A stretch of DNA of 64,000 bases from Paracoccus sp. S-4012 (GTDB taxonomy: Bacteria > Pseudomonadota > Alphaproteobacteria > Rhodobacterales > Rhodobacteraceae). The stretch covers positions 28,403 to 92,402 of the forward strand of contig NZ_WKKA01000012.1 of assembly GCF_009674885.1 (NCBI RefSeq), read 5' to 3'. The position numbers were made by a program, and so were the translations under genes. Below, piece after piece: positions 28,880-37,975 of this stretch (position 1 is the first letter of the stretch; each line of letters starts with the position of its first letter). The notes beneath the pieces were generated by a model. It was not told the origin of the DNA and searched no databases. It saw only the letters and a program-made list of their open reading frames with translations.

Positions 28880-28961
28880 CCCGTCCGCCAAAGCGGACGG
28901 GTCCGCGCCCGCCCGCCCCGCAGGCGGGCGTGTCCGCGCCCACCTTCGTGCGTGCGCGGAC
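28880..28961. repeat. Three consecutive GC-rich hairpins between mrcA and prfB
   Basis: CCCGTCCGC-CAAA-GCGGACGGG (28880-28901), CGCCCGCC-CCGCA-GGCGGGCG (28910-28930) and GTCCGCGC...GCGCGGAC (28932-28961) are perfect stems of 9, 8 and 8 bp in a row. The first could terminate mrcA although no T-run follows. The sub-motif GTCCGC recurs, suggesting a mosaic repeat element. The rest of 28832-29130 shows no gene. Confidence 0.6.
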
Positions 28962-29130
28962 CCTCTGTCGGCCCACGTTACCGGACCAAGCGGGATTGAG
29001 TCACTCGCGCCCCAATCACTCGCGCGGCAGCCGAAGCCCGCTCTGATCAAGCACCTCGCGCTTGCCCGCCTCCAGCCCCCGCGCTATCACCCCCCGTCCG
29101 AACCGCCGCCCGCCGCCCGAGGAACCGCCC

Positions 29131-30258
29131 ATGCGCGCCGAGACCGAAGCCACCGTCGAGTCGATCGAGAAGTCGCTGAAGCTGCTGGCGCAGCGCCTCG
29201 ACTGGACCACGGCCCCGCATCGCCTCGAGGAGATGAACGCGATGATCGAGGATGGCGACCTGTGGTCGGACCCGGCCCGCGCGCAGAAGCTGATGCGCGA
29301 CCGCCAGAAACTCTCGGACGCGATCGACACCTATCGCCGCATCAGCCAGGAGCTGAAGGATAACGTCGAGCTGATCGAGTTGGGCGAGGCCGAGGGCGAC
29401 GGCGAGATCGTCGCGGACGCCGAGGCCTCGCTGAAGGCGGTGGCCGAGACCGCGGCGCAGAAGGAACTCGAGGCGCTGCTGAACGGCGAGGCGGACGGCA
29501 ACGACACCTATCTGGAGGTCCATGCCGGCGCCGGCGGCACCGAGAGCGCCGACTGGGCCGCGATGCTGGCGCGGATGTATGTTCGCTGGGCCGAGAGCCA
29601 CGGCTACACGGTCGAGCTGGTCTCCGAGACGCCGGGCGAGGAAGCCGGCATCCGCTCGGTCGCCTACAAGATCAGCGGCCCGAACGCCTATGGCTGGCTC
29701 AAGTCCGAGAGCGGCGTGCATCGGCTCGTCCGCATCTCGCCCTTCGACAGCGCGGCGCGGCGGCACACCTCGTTCTCATCGGTCTGGGTCTATCCAGTGG
29801 TGGACGACAACATCGAGATCGACATCCCCGACCGCGACATCCGCATCGACACCTACCGCTCGTCCGGGGCAGGGGGGCAGCACGTCAACACCACCGACTC
29901 GGCGGTGCGGATCACCCACCTGCCGACCGGCATCGTCGTGACCTCCTCGATGAAGTCGCAGCACCAGAACCGCGAGGCGGCGATGAACGCCCTGCGCGCG
30001 CGCCTCTACCAGCTCGAGCTGGACCGCCGCAACGCCGCCATCAACGCCCAGCACGACGCCAAGGGCGACGCCGGCTGGGGCAACCAGATCCGCAGCTATG
30101 TGCTGCAACCCTATCAGATGGTGAAGGATCTGCGCACCGGGCACGAGACCTCGGACACGCAGGGGGTGCTGGACGGCGACATCGACGGCTTCATGGCCGC
30201 CACGCTGGCCTTGGATGTCGCGGGCAAGAGCCGCGCCGAGGCGAACGCCGAGGACTGA
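29131..30258 (+). CDS. prfB: Peptide chain release factor 2
   Basis: Class I release factor that reads UGA and UAA and triggers peptidyl-tRNA hydrolysis. The 375-residue product carries the SPF codon-recognition tripeptide in [15 protein letters not shown] and the catalytic GGQ in [20 protein letters not shown] 29131 has GAGGAA upstream. Unlike E. coli, there is no in-frame UGA with a preceding Shine-Dalgarno-like element near codon 26, so autogenous programmed frameshifting is not used here; the reading frame is continuous. It is tail-to-tail with the PAP2 gene, four bases apart. Confidence 0.97.
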   Translation: MRAETEATVESIEKSLKLLAQRLDWTTAPHRLEEMNAMIEDGDLWSDPARAQKLMRDRQKLSDAIDTYRRISQELKDNVELIELGEAEGDGEIVADAEASLKAVAETAAQKELEALLNGEADGNDTYLEVHAGAGGTESADWAAMLARMYVRWAESHGYTVELVSETPGEEAGIRSVAYKISGPNAYGWLKSESGVHRLVRISPFDSAARRHTSFSSVWVYPVVDDNIEIDIPDRDIRIDTYRSSGAGGQHVNTTDSAVRITHLPTGIVVTSSMKSQHQNREAAMNALRARLYQLELDRRNAAINAQHDAKGDAGWGNQIRSYVLQPYQMVKDLRTGHETSDTQGVLDGDIDGFMAATLALDVAGKSRAEANAED

Positions 30259-30262
30259 CGGC

Positions 30263-30865
30263 TCACGCCTCCTCGCGTTCCGGCCAGAGCGCGTCGAGCG
30301 CCGCCTCCACCCCCCAGCCGAGCGCCGCGCCAGCCACGACGTCGAGCGCGTGATGCGCGGCGCGGGGGACCTGCACCGCCGCAATGGCAAGCGCTCCGGC
30401 CATCGCCGCCGCCCCGGCCTCCGGCGACACGCGGCCGATGGCCCGCGCGCAGGCGACCGCATTGGCGGCGTGGCCGGACGGAAACGAGTTCCACGGCCCC
30501 TCGTTCGGGCCGTCGAGGCCGGTCTCGTATTCGCCGTCCTCGAACAGCTTCGAGGGCCGGGTCCGCACGACCCAGGCCTTGACCGCGGATTTCGCCGCCG
30601 TGACCACCGTCAGCGCCGCCAGACAGCGCAGCCCGCCTTCGGCGAGGCGCGGCCGGTCGAGGACGATGCCCGCGGCCGTGGCGGCGATGGCGAGGGTGAA
30701 GGCCGGGGGCTGGTCGGCAATCTCGCTCAGGAACCCCGCGGCCCGCACCGCCGGATGGTGCCGATGCCGCCCGGCCTCGGCCGAGAGCGCGACATCCGCC
30801 GTCTCGATCGCGTCCACCAGGGCGGGCTTGTCGCCACGCCGGACCTCGCCGTTTCTCGCTTCCAT
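30263..30865 (-). CDS. PAP2-family phosphatase
   Basis: Predicted membrane phosphatase of the PAP2/acid phosphatase superfamily, 200 residues, acting perhaps on lipid phosphates or undecaprenyl diphosphate. The three catalytic motifs are readable: KAWVVRTRPS (motif 1), SFPSGHAANAVA (motif 2, catalytic His) and VPRAAHHALDVVAG (motif 3, nucleophile His and Asp). Hydrophobic segments flank them. The N-terminal 40 residues are polar. It is last in a compact minus-strand cluster beginning with pth, 46 bases after the DUF4893 gene, and near the acyltransferase-like gene, which makes an envelope-lipid role plausible. Confidence 0.87.
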   Translation of the reverse strand: MEARNGEVRRGDKPALVDAIETADVALSAEAGRHRHHPAVRAAGFLSEIADQPPAFTLAIAATAAGIVLDRPRLAEGGLRCLAALTVVTAAKSAVKAWVVRTRPSKLFEDGEYETGLDGPNEGPWNSFPSGHAANAVACARAIGRVSPEAGAAAMAGALAIAAVQVPRAAHHALDVVAGAALGWGVEAALDALWPEREEA

Positions 30866-30911
30866 TCCGCCCTCCCTGCCGCCCGCGACAACGCGCCGGC
30901 AGGGCGGCGGT

Positions 30912-31511
30912 TCACCGGCTCAGCACCAGCACGTCCATCACCGATTCCAGCATCGGATAGGGGAACAGGATGCGCCCGCTGTCGGGGCCGGTCATCTCGA
31001 TCACGCCGGGATCGGCGGTGATCTGCGGACTGGCACCGGCGTCGATCTCCTCGGGCAGAGCGGCATAGTCAGGGGGCGTGTCGCCGGCGATGTAGCCGAC
31101 GCCGAGCAGCACGAGCCCTTCCTCGGCCTCATGCACCTCGCCCCGCACCCGCTGCGAGCCGGTGAGCTTCTCGAACAGCACCCGCCCGCCCTCGGCCGTC
31201 ACGCGGCAGCGGAAGGGATCGTAGGCGGTCATCGGGGTCAGCCCGCCAACCTTGATCGTGCGGCATCGCCAGTCACCGGCAAGGGCCTCCGGCGGCACCG
31301 GCTGCGGCGCGCCGGAAAGGGCCGCGACGAGCCCCTCGATGTCGTCCGCCGAGGCGCCGGCGAGGGCTTCGCGCAGCGCGTTGCCGTAGGCCTCCGGCAG
31401 CGCGGCGAGCCGCTCCGCGTCCTCGCCGCGCATCGTCGCGCCGTCGGGCAGCGTGGCGGCGGTGGTCCCGCCCGCGACGAGCAGCGCCATCGCGGCAAAG
31501 ATCAGCCTCAT
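30912..31511 (-). CDS. DUF4893 domain-containing secreted protein
   Basis: Conserved 199-residue periplasmic protein without known function. A signal peptide (MRLIFAAMALLVAGGTTAA) is followed by LPDGATMRGEDAERLAALPE. The family core has GDWRCRTIKVGGLTPM, with a Cys pair (WRC...FRCRV) that could form a disulfide, then FEKLTGSQRVRGEV, VLLGVGYIAGDTPPDY and a final SGRILFPYPMLESVMDVL. The beta-rich pattern and Trp-Arg-Cys motif suggest a small lipocalin-like or beta-sandwich fold, which is my inference. ATGA overlap with the upstream DUF2237 gene implies coupled translation. Confidence 0.82.
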   Translation of the reverse strand: MRLIFAAMALLVAGGTTAATLPDGATMRGEDAERLAALPEAYGNALREALAGASADDIEGLVAALSGAPQPVPPEALAGDWRCRTIKVGGLTPMTAYDPFRCRVTAEGGRVLFEKLTGSQRVRGEVHEAEEGLVLLGVGYIAGDTPPDYAALPEEIDAGASPQITADPGVIEMTGPDSGRILFPYPMLESVMDVLVLSR

Positions 31512-31894
31512 GTTTCCTCTCCGCCCGAAGCTGGCGCCGCATGGGCCTTGAGCAATTCGATCGGCACGATCTCGAGGGCGCGCTCATGCGTGGCCTCCAG
31601 CACCACCTTCGGCGCCGCGAACTCCTCCGCCGCCTGCAGGAACCGCGCCGCGCAGACGCACCACCGGTCGCCGGGCTTCACGCCCGGAAAGCGCAGCTCC
31701 GGCCGTGGCGTGCTGAGGTCGTTGCCCAGATAGCGCGAGAAGGCCAGGAACTCGGCCGTGGCTATCACGCAGACCGTATGGCTGCCCCGGTCCTCCGCCC
31801 CCGTGTCGCAGCAGCCGTTGCGGTAAAAGCCGGTCAGCGGCTGCATCGAGCAGGAGGCGAGCACCCCGCCCAGCACGTTGCGCGAGGGGTCCAT
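31508..31894 (-). CDS. DUF2237 family protein
   Basis: Small cytosolic protein of 128 residues whose family is widespread in bacteria and some eukaryotes but lacks an assigned activity. The family signature is complete: NVLGGVLASCSMQPLTGFYR, then GCCDTG, EDRGSHTVCVIATAEFLAFS, GNDLSTPRPELRFPG, KPGDRWCVCAARFL and the C-terminal LEATHERALEIVPIELLKAH. Conserved cysteines and His could bind metal. ATG 31894 is the proper start; the upstream frame extension is antisense-like. It begins one base after the stop of the acyltransferase-like gene and overlaps the DUF4893 start, so all three are translationally linked. Confidence 0.9.
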   Translation of the reverse strand: MDPSRNVLGGVLASCSMQPLTGFYRNGCCDTGAEDRGSHTVCVIATAEFLAFSRYLGNDLSTPRPELRFPGVKPGDRWCVCAARFLQAAEEFAAPKVVLEATHERALEIVPIELLKAHAAPASGGEET

Positions 31895-31895
31895 G

Positions 31896-33116
31896 TCAGG
31901 CCGAAACGGCGGGCGCGGTGCCCGCCCCCTGCGCCGCCGCCTGTGGCTGCGCGCGCTTTCCCAGGCGGTGGCTGAGGCCGGTGTCGAAGGGACAGCGGAC
32001 CATCGCGTCGCGAACCGCGCCAGCGTAGGCCTCGAGCATCGAATCCACATAAGCCTCGACCTCGGGCATGTCCTCGGTGCGGCGGGGCAGGTCGGTAAGT
32101 TCGAAACTCAGGCCCTGTTCCCTGCCGACCGACGAGCCGACGCCGAACACGACCCGGCAGCCGCTCATCCAGGCGATGCGGGCGAAGGCGTCGGAGACGG
32201 GCAGCGGCTCGCCGAGAACCTCGACCTCGCGGTCCACCCGCCCGAAGGCGCCGTCGGGTACGAGCAGGCCCGCGCCGCCGCGTCGGAGGGCGCGGATCAT
32301 AGGCAGCAACTGCTTTCCGGCATCCCGGGGGTTCTTCATGTCGTCGGCGCGGACGACGTGGTGGTCGGGAAAGGCCGCCAGGCAGGCGACGGTCAGGGCG
32401 CCGAGATGCGTGTTATGGACCGTGACCAGCAGCGTGCCGCGCGGGTCGGCCTTGCGGCGCACTTCGGAGAGGTCCATTGCGCGAAGCCGGCCCCCCTCAA
32501 TCGAGACCTTTCCCATCGCCTCTTGGGCCAGGCTGGGGTTTGCCTTCGCCAGACCGTCAAGAAGCCTGGCGAGTGCCAGCATCCGTGCGGCCTGCCGCCA
32601 CGCCTCCACGGTCGTCTCGTCCACGCCGACAGCCCGCGCCTCCGGCGCCTGCCAGATTCGCTCGACCTGTTCATCGAATGCAGGACCGATGTCCGGCAGC
32701 AAGAGGGCGAGCCGATCCTGCAGCGAATCCCAGTTCCGCACCAGACCGGCAGAGTCGACTATTCGCCTTCGAAGCGGCTCGAGGAATGCGTCCGCCGGCG
32801 GATGTTTCCGGGCCAGGTTGAGCAGCATGTGAACCGCGGCGGCGGTGAGCGCATCGGTGACATCCGGCGCGGGCGCATCGCCGGAATGGCCAGTAACGTG
32901 GCGGGCCATGGCGGCGGCGGCGTCGGCGGGCAGGCCCGCGGCCGCCTCGAAGCGCTTCGCCAGACGCCGCACCTCGGGCGGGTTCTCGCGCTCCCAGGCC
33001 TGGCGCCGGGCGATCCGCTCCTCGCGCGCTTGCCGCCGCGCCTCCGGCTCCGCCGGCGCAGCGGTCACGACCTCCCCGCGCGGCATCGGTTCGGTCTGCC
33101 TCGGCTCCTGCGACAC
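31896..33116 (-). CDS. Lysophospholipid acyltransferase-like protein of unknown function
   Basis: A 406-residue protein I cannot assign to a named family. The C-terminal half (about 200-385) resembles the LpxL/HtrB acyltransferase superfamily: VTVHNTHLGALTVACLAAFP is like the HxxxxD-type block but has no acidic residue at the expected place, followed by IRALRRGGAGLLVPDGAFGR, LPVSDAFARIAWMSGCRVVF and a late RCPFDTGLSHRLG. The N-terminal half is helical and charged, with the Arg/Glu-rich ARRQAREERIARRQAWEREN segment. No transmembrane helix is evident. GTG 33116 with GGAGA upstream is chosen because the first ATG would overlap pth. It sits between pth and DUF2237. Confidence 0.6.
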   Translation of the reverse strand: MSQEPRQTEPMPRGEVVTAAPAEPEARRQAREERIARRQAWERENPPEVRRLAKRFEAAAGLPADAAAAMARHVTGHSGDAPAPDVTDALTAAAVHMLLNLARKHPPADAFLEPLRRRIVDSAGLVRNWDSLQDRLALLLPDIGPAFDEQVERIWQAPEARAVGVDETTVEAWRQAARMLALARLLDGLAKANPSLAQEAMGKVSIEGGRLRAMDLSEVRRKADPRGTLLVTVHNTHLGALTVACLAAFPDHHVVRADDMKNPRDAGKQLLPMIRALRRGGAGLLVPDGAFGRVDREVEVLGEPLPVSDAFARIAWMSGCRVVFGVGSSVGREQGLSFELTDLPRRTEDMPEVEAYVDSMLEAYAGAVRDAMVRCPFDTGLSHRLGKRAQPQAAAQGAGTAPAVSA

Positions 33117-33180
33117 GTGGCGATCTCCCGTCTGAAGGATGCGGCCTTGATAACCGTCGCCCCGCGCCCTTCCAAGCGCC

Positions 33181-33747
33181 TCATTCCACCGCCGCCGCGA
33201 CCGCCGCGCCCAGCCGCGCCGCATCCCCGCGCACCAGGTCCGGCGCCGCATCGGCGATCACCGCCACGAGCCGCTCGACCATGGGCGCCTCCTCGGCGGG
33301 AAAATTCGACAGCACCCAGCCCGAGACCCGGTCCTTGTGGCCCGGATGGCCGATGCCGATCCGCAGCCGCGCATAGCCCTCGCCGACATGCTGATGGATC
33401 GAGCGCAACCCGTTGTGGCCCGCATGGCCGCCGCCCTGCTTCAGGCGCACGCGGCCGGGGGCGAGGTCCAGTTCGTCATGGATCACGATCACGTCGCCCG
33501 GCTCGATCTTCAGATAGCGCATTGCCTCGCTGACCGCCTGGCCCGAGAGGTTCATGAAGGTGCCGGGCTTGAGCAGCAGCACCCGCTCGTCCCCGAGGCG
33601 CCCCTCCGACGCCTGCCCCTGGAAGCGCGCGCGCCAGGGGCCGAAGCCGTGCGACGCGGCGATGGCGTCCACGGCCATGAAACCCACGTTGTGCCGGTGG
33701 CGCGCATATTGCGCGCCGGGATTGCCCAGACCCACGATCAGCTTCAT
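33181..33747 (-). CDS. pth: Peptidyl-tRNA hydrolase
   Basis: Recycles peptidyl-tRNA released from stalled ribosomes by cleaving the ester bond. The 188-residue product begins [20 protein letters not shown] and carries the catalytic His20 in RHNVGF, with FMNLSGQAV (substrate-binding Asn), the Asp of [11 protein letters not shown] and [12 protein letters not shown], all family hallmarks. Start ATG 33747 fits exactly with the usual N-terminus. It is first in a compact minus-strand cluster and divergent from clpP, 183 bases apart. Confidence 0.97.
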   Translation of the reverse strand: MKLIVGLGNPGAQYARHRHNVGFMAVDAIAASHGFGPWRARFQGQASEGRLGDERVLLLKPGTFMNLSGQAVSEAMRYLKIEPGDVIVIHDELDLAPGRVRLKQGGGHAGHNGLRSIHQHVGEGYARLRIGIGHPGHKDRVSGWVLSNFPAEEAPMVERLVAVIADAAPDLVRGDAARLGAAVAAAVE

Positions 33748-33930
33748 CGCCGCCCATCCTTCCGTCGGTGCGCGACTTAAGCCGCGCGGTTGCCGATTGC
33801 CAACACTTGCAGAGGCCCGGCGGCGTTACTAAGACTCCGTCAACCTTTCGCGGCTAGGAAGGGGCAAAGGTCCGCCAGCCGCGTCGCCACACGGGCGACT
33901 GGCGAAGGGGCAGCGTGACAAGGGGCGTCG

Positions 33931-34569
33931 ATGCAGGAACCGGCCGAATACTACATGAACACGCTCGTGCCGATGGTGGTCGAGCAGACCTCCCGGGGCG
34001 AGCGCGCCTACGACATCTTCTCGCGCCTCCTGAAGGAGCGGATCATCTTCCTCGCCGGCCCCGTCCATGACGGGATGGCCACACTCATCAGCGCGCAGCT
34101 GCTGTTCCTCGAGGCGGAGAACCCGTCCAAGGAGATCAGCATGTATATCAACAGCCCCGGCGGCGTCGTGACCGCGGGCCTGTCGATCTACGACACGATG
34201 CAGTATATCCGGCCCCGGATCTCCACGCTGGTGATCGGGCAGGCCGCCTCGATGGGGGCGCTGCTGCTGGCGGCGGGCGAGAAGGGGCAGCGCTATGCAC
34301 TGCCCAACAGCCGCATCATGGTCCACCAGCCCTCCGGCGGCTTTCAGGGCACCGCGGCCGACATCCTGATCCACGCCGAGGAGACGGAAAAGCTCAAGCG
34401 CCGCCTCAACGAGGTCTATGTCCGCCACACCGGCCAGACGCTCGAGCATGTCGAGGAGGTGCTCGACCGCGACCGCTACATGTCAGCGCAGGACGCGAAG
34501 GACTGGGGCCTGATCGATGAGATCCTCGAGCCGCGCGGCAAGGCCGAGGCCGAGGAGAAGAAAAACTAG
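33931..34569 (+). CDS. clpP: ATP-dependent Clp protease proteolytic subunit
   Basis: Serine peptidase that forms the two-ring tetradecamer partnered by ClpX or ClpA, both encoded in this window. In the 212-residue product the catalytic triad is Ser107 in [10 protein letters not shown], His132 in [11 protein letters not shown] and Asp181 in [22 protein letters not shown] forms the oxyanion region. A short Lys/Glu-rich C-terminal tail is typical. ATG 33931 follows a leader with a small GTCGCC/GGCGAC hairpin. clpX follows after 159 bases, presumably in the same transcript. Confidence 0.98.
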   Translation: MQEPAEYYMNTLVPMVVEQTSRGERAYDIFSRLLKERIIFLAGPVHDGMATLISAQLLFLEAENPSKEISMYINSPGGVVTAGLSIYDTMQYIRPRISTLVIGQAASMGALLLAAGEKGQRYALPNSRIMVHQPSGGFQGTAADILIHAEETEKLKRRLNEVYVRHTGQTLEHVEEVLDRDRYMSAQDAKDWGLIDEILEPRGKAEAEEKKN

Positions 34570-34728
34570 GTCGCATTCGACCTGACGGGGACCGGGCGGC
34601 GGCTTTGCGGGTTGTGACCCTGGGACGCCGCCCGTAACATGGTTCGGCTGGTCAGCCGCCGCAGGCGGCAGGCCCGCAGCACGGGAGGCGCGGAGGCGCG
34701 CGCCCGTGGGAGCGGAAGGAAGATCGAG

Positions 34729-35991
34729 ATGGCCAGCAATTCGGGCAGCGACGGCAAGAACACGCTCTACTGCAGCTTCTGCGGCAAGAGCCAGCATGAG
34801 GTCCGCAAGCTGATCGCGGGGCCGACGGTGTTCATCTGCGACGAATGCGTCGAGCTGTGCATGGACATCATCCGCGAGGAGACGAAGTCCTCGGGGCTGA
34901 AGTCGGGCGAGGGCGTGCCGACCCCGCGCGAGATCTGCGCCGTGCTCGACGACTACGTCATCGGGCAGGAGCACGCCAAGCGCGTGCTCTCGGTCGCGGT
35001 CCACAACCATTACAAGCGCCTGAACCACGCCTCGAAGACCGATATCGAGCTGGCGAAGTCGAACATCCTGCTGATCGGCCCGACCGGCTGCGGCAAGACG
35101 CTGCTGGCGCAGACGCTGGCGCGGATCCTCGACGTGCCGTTCACGATGGCCGACGCCACCACGCTGACCGAAGCGGGCTATGTCGGCGAGGATGTCGAGA
35201 ACATCATCCTCAAGCTGCTGCAAGCCAGCGAATACAACGTCGAGCGCGCGCAGCGCGGCATCGTCTATATCGACGAGGTCGACAAGATCACGCGCAAGTC
35301 CGACAACCCCTCGATCACCCGCGACGTCTCGGGCGAGGGGGTGCAGCAGGCGCTGCTGAAGATCATGGAGGGGACGGTGGCGAGCGTCCCGCCGCAGGGC
35401 GGTCGCAAGCATCCGCAGCAGGAATTCCTGCAGGTCGACACCACCAACATCCTCTTCATCTGCGGCGGCGCCTTCGCCGGGCTGGAGCGGATCATTCAGC
35501 AGCGCAACAAGGGCACCGCGATGGGCTTCGGCGCCACGGTCAAGGAGAACGACGACCGCGGGGTGGGCGAGACCTTCAAGGACCTCGAGCCCGAGGACCT
35601 GCTGAAGTTCGGCCTCATCCCCGAATTCGTCGGCAGGCTGCCGGTGATCGCCACGCTGACGGACCTCGACGAGGACGCGCTGATCATCATTCTGACGCAG
35701 CCGAAGAACGCGCTGGTCAAGCAGTATCAGCGCCTGTTCGAGCTGGAGGACACGCGCCTCACCTTCACCGACGACGCCCTGAAGGCGATCGCCCGGCGTG
35801 CGATCAAGCGCAAGACCGGGGCGCGCGGCCTGCGCTCGATCATGGAGGACATCCTGCTCGAGACCATGTTCGAGCTGCCGGGGATGGACAGCGTGAACGA
35901 GGTGGTGGTGAACGAGGAAGCGGTGGACAACCCCGCCGCCAAGCCGCTGCTTATCCACGCCGAGCAGAAGGCCGCAGCGTCGGCGGGATGA
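34729..35991 (+). CDS. clpX: ATP-dependent Clp protease ATPase subunit ClpX
   Basis: AAA+ unfoldase that feeds substrates to ClpP, including cell-cycle regulators in alphaproteobacteria. The 420-residue product has an N-terminal zinc-binding domain ([19 protein letters not shown]), then Walker [13 protein letters not shown], Walker [11 protein letters not shown], the pore loop [10 protein letters not shown], and the IGF-type ClpP-binding loop region [10 protein letters not shown]. Sensor 2 lies in [20 protein letters not shown] 34729 has GGAAGGA upstream; the longer frame to 34639 is rejected. A repeat hairpin begins four bases after the stop. Confidence 0.98.
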   Translation: MASNSGSDGKNTLYCSFCGKSQHEVRKLIAGPTVFICDECVELCMDIIREETKSSGLKSGEGVPTPREICAVLDDYVIGQEHAKRVLSVAVHNHYKRLNHASKTDIELAKSNILLIGPTGCGKTLLAQTLARILDVPFTMADATTLTEAGYVGEDVENIILKLLQASEYNVERAQRGIVYIDEVDKITRKSDNPSITRDVSGEGVQQALLKIMEGTVASVPPQGGRKHPQQEFLQVDTTNILFICGGAFAGLERIIQQRNKGTAMGFGATVKENDDRGVGETFKDLEPEDLLKFGLIPEFVGRLPVIATLTDLDEDALIIILTQPKNALVKQYQRLFELEDTRLTFTDDALKAIARRAIKRKTGARGLRSIMEDILLETMFELPGMDSVNEVVVNEEAVDNPAAKPLLIHAEQKAAASAG

Positions 35992-35994
35992 GCG

Positions 35995-36017
35995 TGGTGC
36001 GTGCAATGCACGCACCA
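35995..36017. repeat. Palindromic repeat family A, copy 1
   Basis: TGGTGCGTGC-AAT-GCACGCACCA, a perfect 10-bp hairpin right after the clpX stop. Related to copies at 36126, 48212 and 48261. It may also end clpX transcription. Confidence 0.75.
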
Positions 36018-36125
36018 AACGCCACCAAACCGTAGCCTGATGCTTTGGCGCGGGACCGCGAGCGCTAAAGCGCAGCCCTCGGGTGCGTGCACGGCACCCA
36101 TACGCCTCTGCGCCCGTCGTCTCCG

Positions 36126-36149
36126 ATGCGTGCTGAGCACGCATCCTAC
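36126..36149 (-). repeat. Palindromic repeat family A, copy 2
   Basis: GATGCGTGC-TGA-GCACGCATC followed by CTAC. On the minus strand it reads GTAGGATGCGTGC..., the same layout as the plus-strand copy at 48212. The 36018-36220 stretch around it holds no gene that I can support. Confidence 0.72.
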
Positions 36150-36220
36150 AGGCCCAGCACCCCGGCGGCGCGGCCTCGCTGGCGAGCTCAGCCGCACCGC
36201 CTTGCACTTCTTCTGTCTGA

Positions 36221-36260
36221 GAATATCCCGGGGGTGCGGGGGCAGCGCCCCCCCCCCCGC
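36221..36260 (-). repeat. Rhodobacterales-type 3'-end repeat (family B), copy 1
   Basis: GAATATCCCGGGGGTGCGGG... then GGCAGCGCCCCC with an 11-C run (36248-36258), four bases beyond the gatB stop. In the gatB direction it is a GC stem followed by GGGATATTC, so it likely acts as terminator. A second copy is at 57768. Confidence 0.75.
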
Positions 36261-36264
36261 GACG

Positions 36265-37779
36265 TCAGAGCCCGAGCTTCCGCCCCACCATCTCGTTCAC
36301 CGCCGCCGGGTTCGCCTTCCCCCCGGTCGCCTTCAGCACCTGGCCGGTGAACCACCCGGCGAGCTTCGGGTTCGCCTTCGCCTTCTCCACCTGACCCGGA
36401 TTGGCGGCGATGATCTCGTCCACCGCCGCCTCGATGGCGCCAAGGTCGGTGACCTGCTTCATGCCGCGCGCCGCCGCGATTTCGGCCGGCTCGCCCCCTT
36501 CCGTCCAGAGGATCTCGAACAGGTCCTTGGCCATCTTGCCCGAGATCTCGCCCGAGGCGATCAGGTCCAGCACGCCGCCGAGCTGCGAGGCCGACACGGG
36601 ACTTTCGCCGACGCCCAACCCCTCCTTGTTCAGCCGTCCGAAGAGCTCGTTGATGACCCAGTTCGCGGCCTGCTTGCCGTCGCGGCCCGCGGCCACCGAC
36701 TCGAAGAAGTCGGCGTTCTCGACCTCGGCCGTCAGCACCCCGGCGTCGTATTCCGAAAGGCCGAGCCCGGTCACGAACCGCGCCTTCTTCTCGTCCGGCA
36801 GCTCCGGCATGCCGGCGGCGATGTCGTCCACCCAGGCCTGCTCGATCTCCAGCGGCAACAGGTCGGGATCGGGGAAATAGCGGTAGTCATGCGCCTCCTC
36901 CTTGGAGCGCATGGAGCGGGTCTCGCCGCGGTCGGGGTCGTAGAGGCGCGTTTCCTGCACGACCTTGCCGCCGTCTTCGATGATACCGATCTGGCGGCGG
37001 GCCTCGTATTCGATCGCGGCCTGGATGAACCGCAGCGAGTTCATGTTCTTGATCTCGCAGCGGGTGCCGAGGACCGTGAAATCCCCCGTCTCCCGGAAGC
37101 GCTCGTAGTCGCCGGGGCGGCAGACCGAGACGTTCACGTCGGCGCGCAGGTTGCCGTTCTGCATGTTGCCGTCGCAGGTGCCGAGATAGCGCATGATCTG
37201 GCGCAGCTTGGCGACATAGGCGGCCGCCTCCTCCGGGCCGCGGATATCGGGGCGGCTGACGATCTCCATCAGCGCGACGCCGGTGCGGTTCAGGTCCACG
37301 AAGGACAGCGCCGGGTCCATGTCGTGGATCGACTTGCCCGCGTCCTGCTCGACATGGATGCGCTCGATCCGCACGCGGCGGGCGATGCCGGGGGCCATGT
37401 CGACGATGATCTCGCCCTCGCCGACGAGCGGGTGGTAGAGCTGGCTGATCTGGTAGCCCTGCGGCAGGTCGGGGTAGAAATAGTTCTTGCGGTCGAATGC
37501 CGAGCGCAGGTTGATCTGCGCCTTTAGCCCCAGGCCGGTCAGCACCGCCTGGGCGATGCAGGCCTCGTTCACCACCGGCAGCATCCCCGGCATGGCGGCG
37601 TCGATGAAGCTGACATTGCTGTTCGGCTCGGCCCCGAAGGCGGTCGAGGCGCCGGAGAAGAGTTTCGCGCGCGTCGCGATCTGGGCGTGGACCTCAAGGC
37701 CGATCACCAGCTCCCAGTCATCGCGGGCACCGCGGATCACCTTGGGCGCGGGGGCGGCATAGGCGAGATGGTCGAGCAT
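36265..37779 (-). CDS. gatB: Aspartyl/glutamyl-tRNA(Asn/Gln) amidotransferase subunit B
   Basis: Kinase/amidotransferase subunit of GatCAB that converts Glu-tRNA(Gln) and/or Asp-tRNA(Asn) to the amide forms. The 504-residue product shows the GatB core: [70 protein letters not shown], and the RCEIKNMNS loop, then the helical YqeY-like tail domain ([18 protein letters not shown] onward). ATG 37779 has GGAGG upstream; the long extension toward 38568 is antisense to the divergent lipoprotein gene. gatA and gatC are not in the window. It is convergent with clpX. Confidence 0.97.
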   Translation of the reverse strand: MLDHLAYAAPAPKVIRGARDDWELVIGLEVHAQIATRAKLFSGASTAFGAEPNSNVSFIDAAMPGMLPVVNEACIAQAVLTGLGLKAQINLRSAFDRKNYFYPDLPQGYQISQLYHPLVGEGEIIVDMAPGIARRVRIERIHVEQDAGKSIHDMDPALSFVDLNRTGVALMEIVSRPDIRGPEEAAAYVAKLRQIMRYLGTCDGNMQNGNLRADVNVSVCRPGDYERFRETGDFTVLGTRCEIKNMNSLRFIQAAIEYEARRQIGIIEDGGKVVQETRLYDPDRGETRSMRSKEEAHDYRYFPDPDLLPLEIEQAWVDDIAAGMPELPDEKKARFVTGLGLSEYDAGVLTAEVENADFFESVAAGRDGKQAANWVINELFGRLNKEGLGVGESPVSASQLGGVLDLIASGEISGKMAKDLFEILWTEGGEPAEIAAARGMKQVTDLGAIEAAVDEIIAANPGQVEKAKANPKLAGWFTGQVLKATGGKANPAAVNEMVGRKLGL

Positions 37780-37975
37780 GGGATGGCCTCCGGGCGGGGA
37801 ACCCCGATCTTCTAGGGGAGGGGCGGTGGCCCGGCAAGCGGCGGGAAATTGCCGACCGCCGGCGCGGCGTTGCGCGGTCCTCCGCCGGTCTCTTGGACGC
37901 TCGGAACCGTGAGATGGACTGCCGGGGCGGGAGCGGTAAGCAGTCGGCAACGGGACAGTGATCCGGAGCCTTTCG

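Noticed and set aside
24869..29050. A 1393-codon open frame on the minus strand across the amidase and PBP1A genes
   Set aside because: It is antisense to two clear genes. Its product is His/Arg/Val/Asp-rich with no domains, an effect of GC-biased third positions in very high GC DNA.
29131..29230. Programmed frameshift in prfB
   Set aside because: The frame is continuous with no internal TGA near codon 26.
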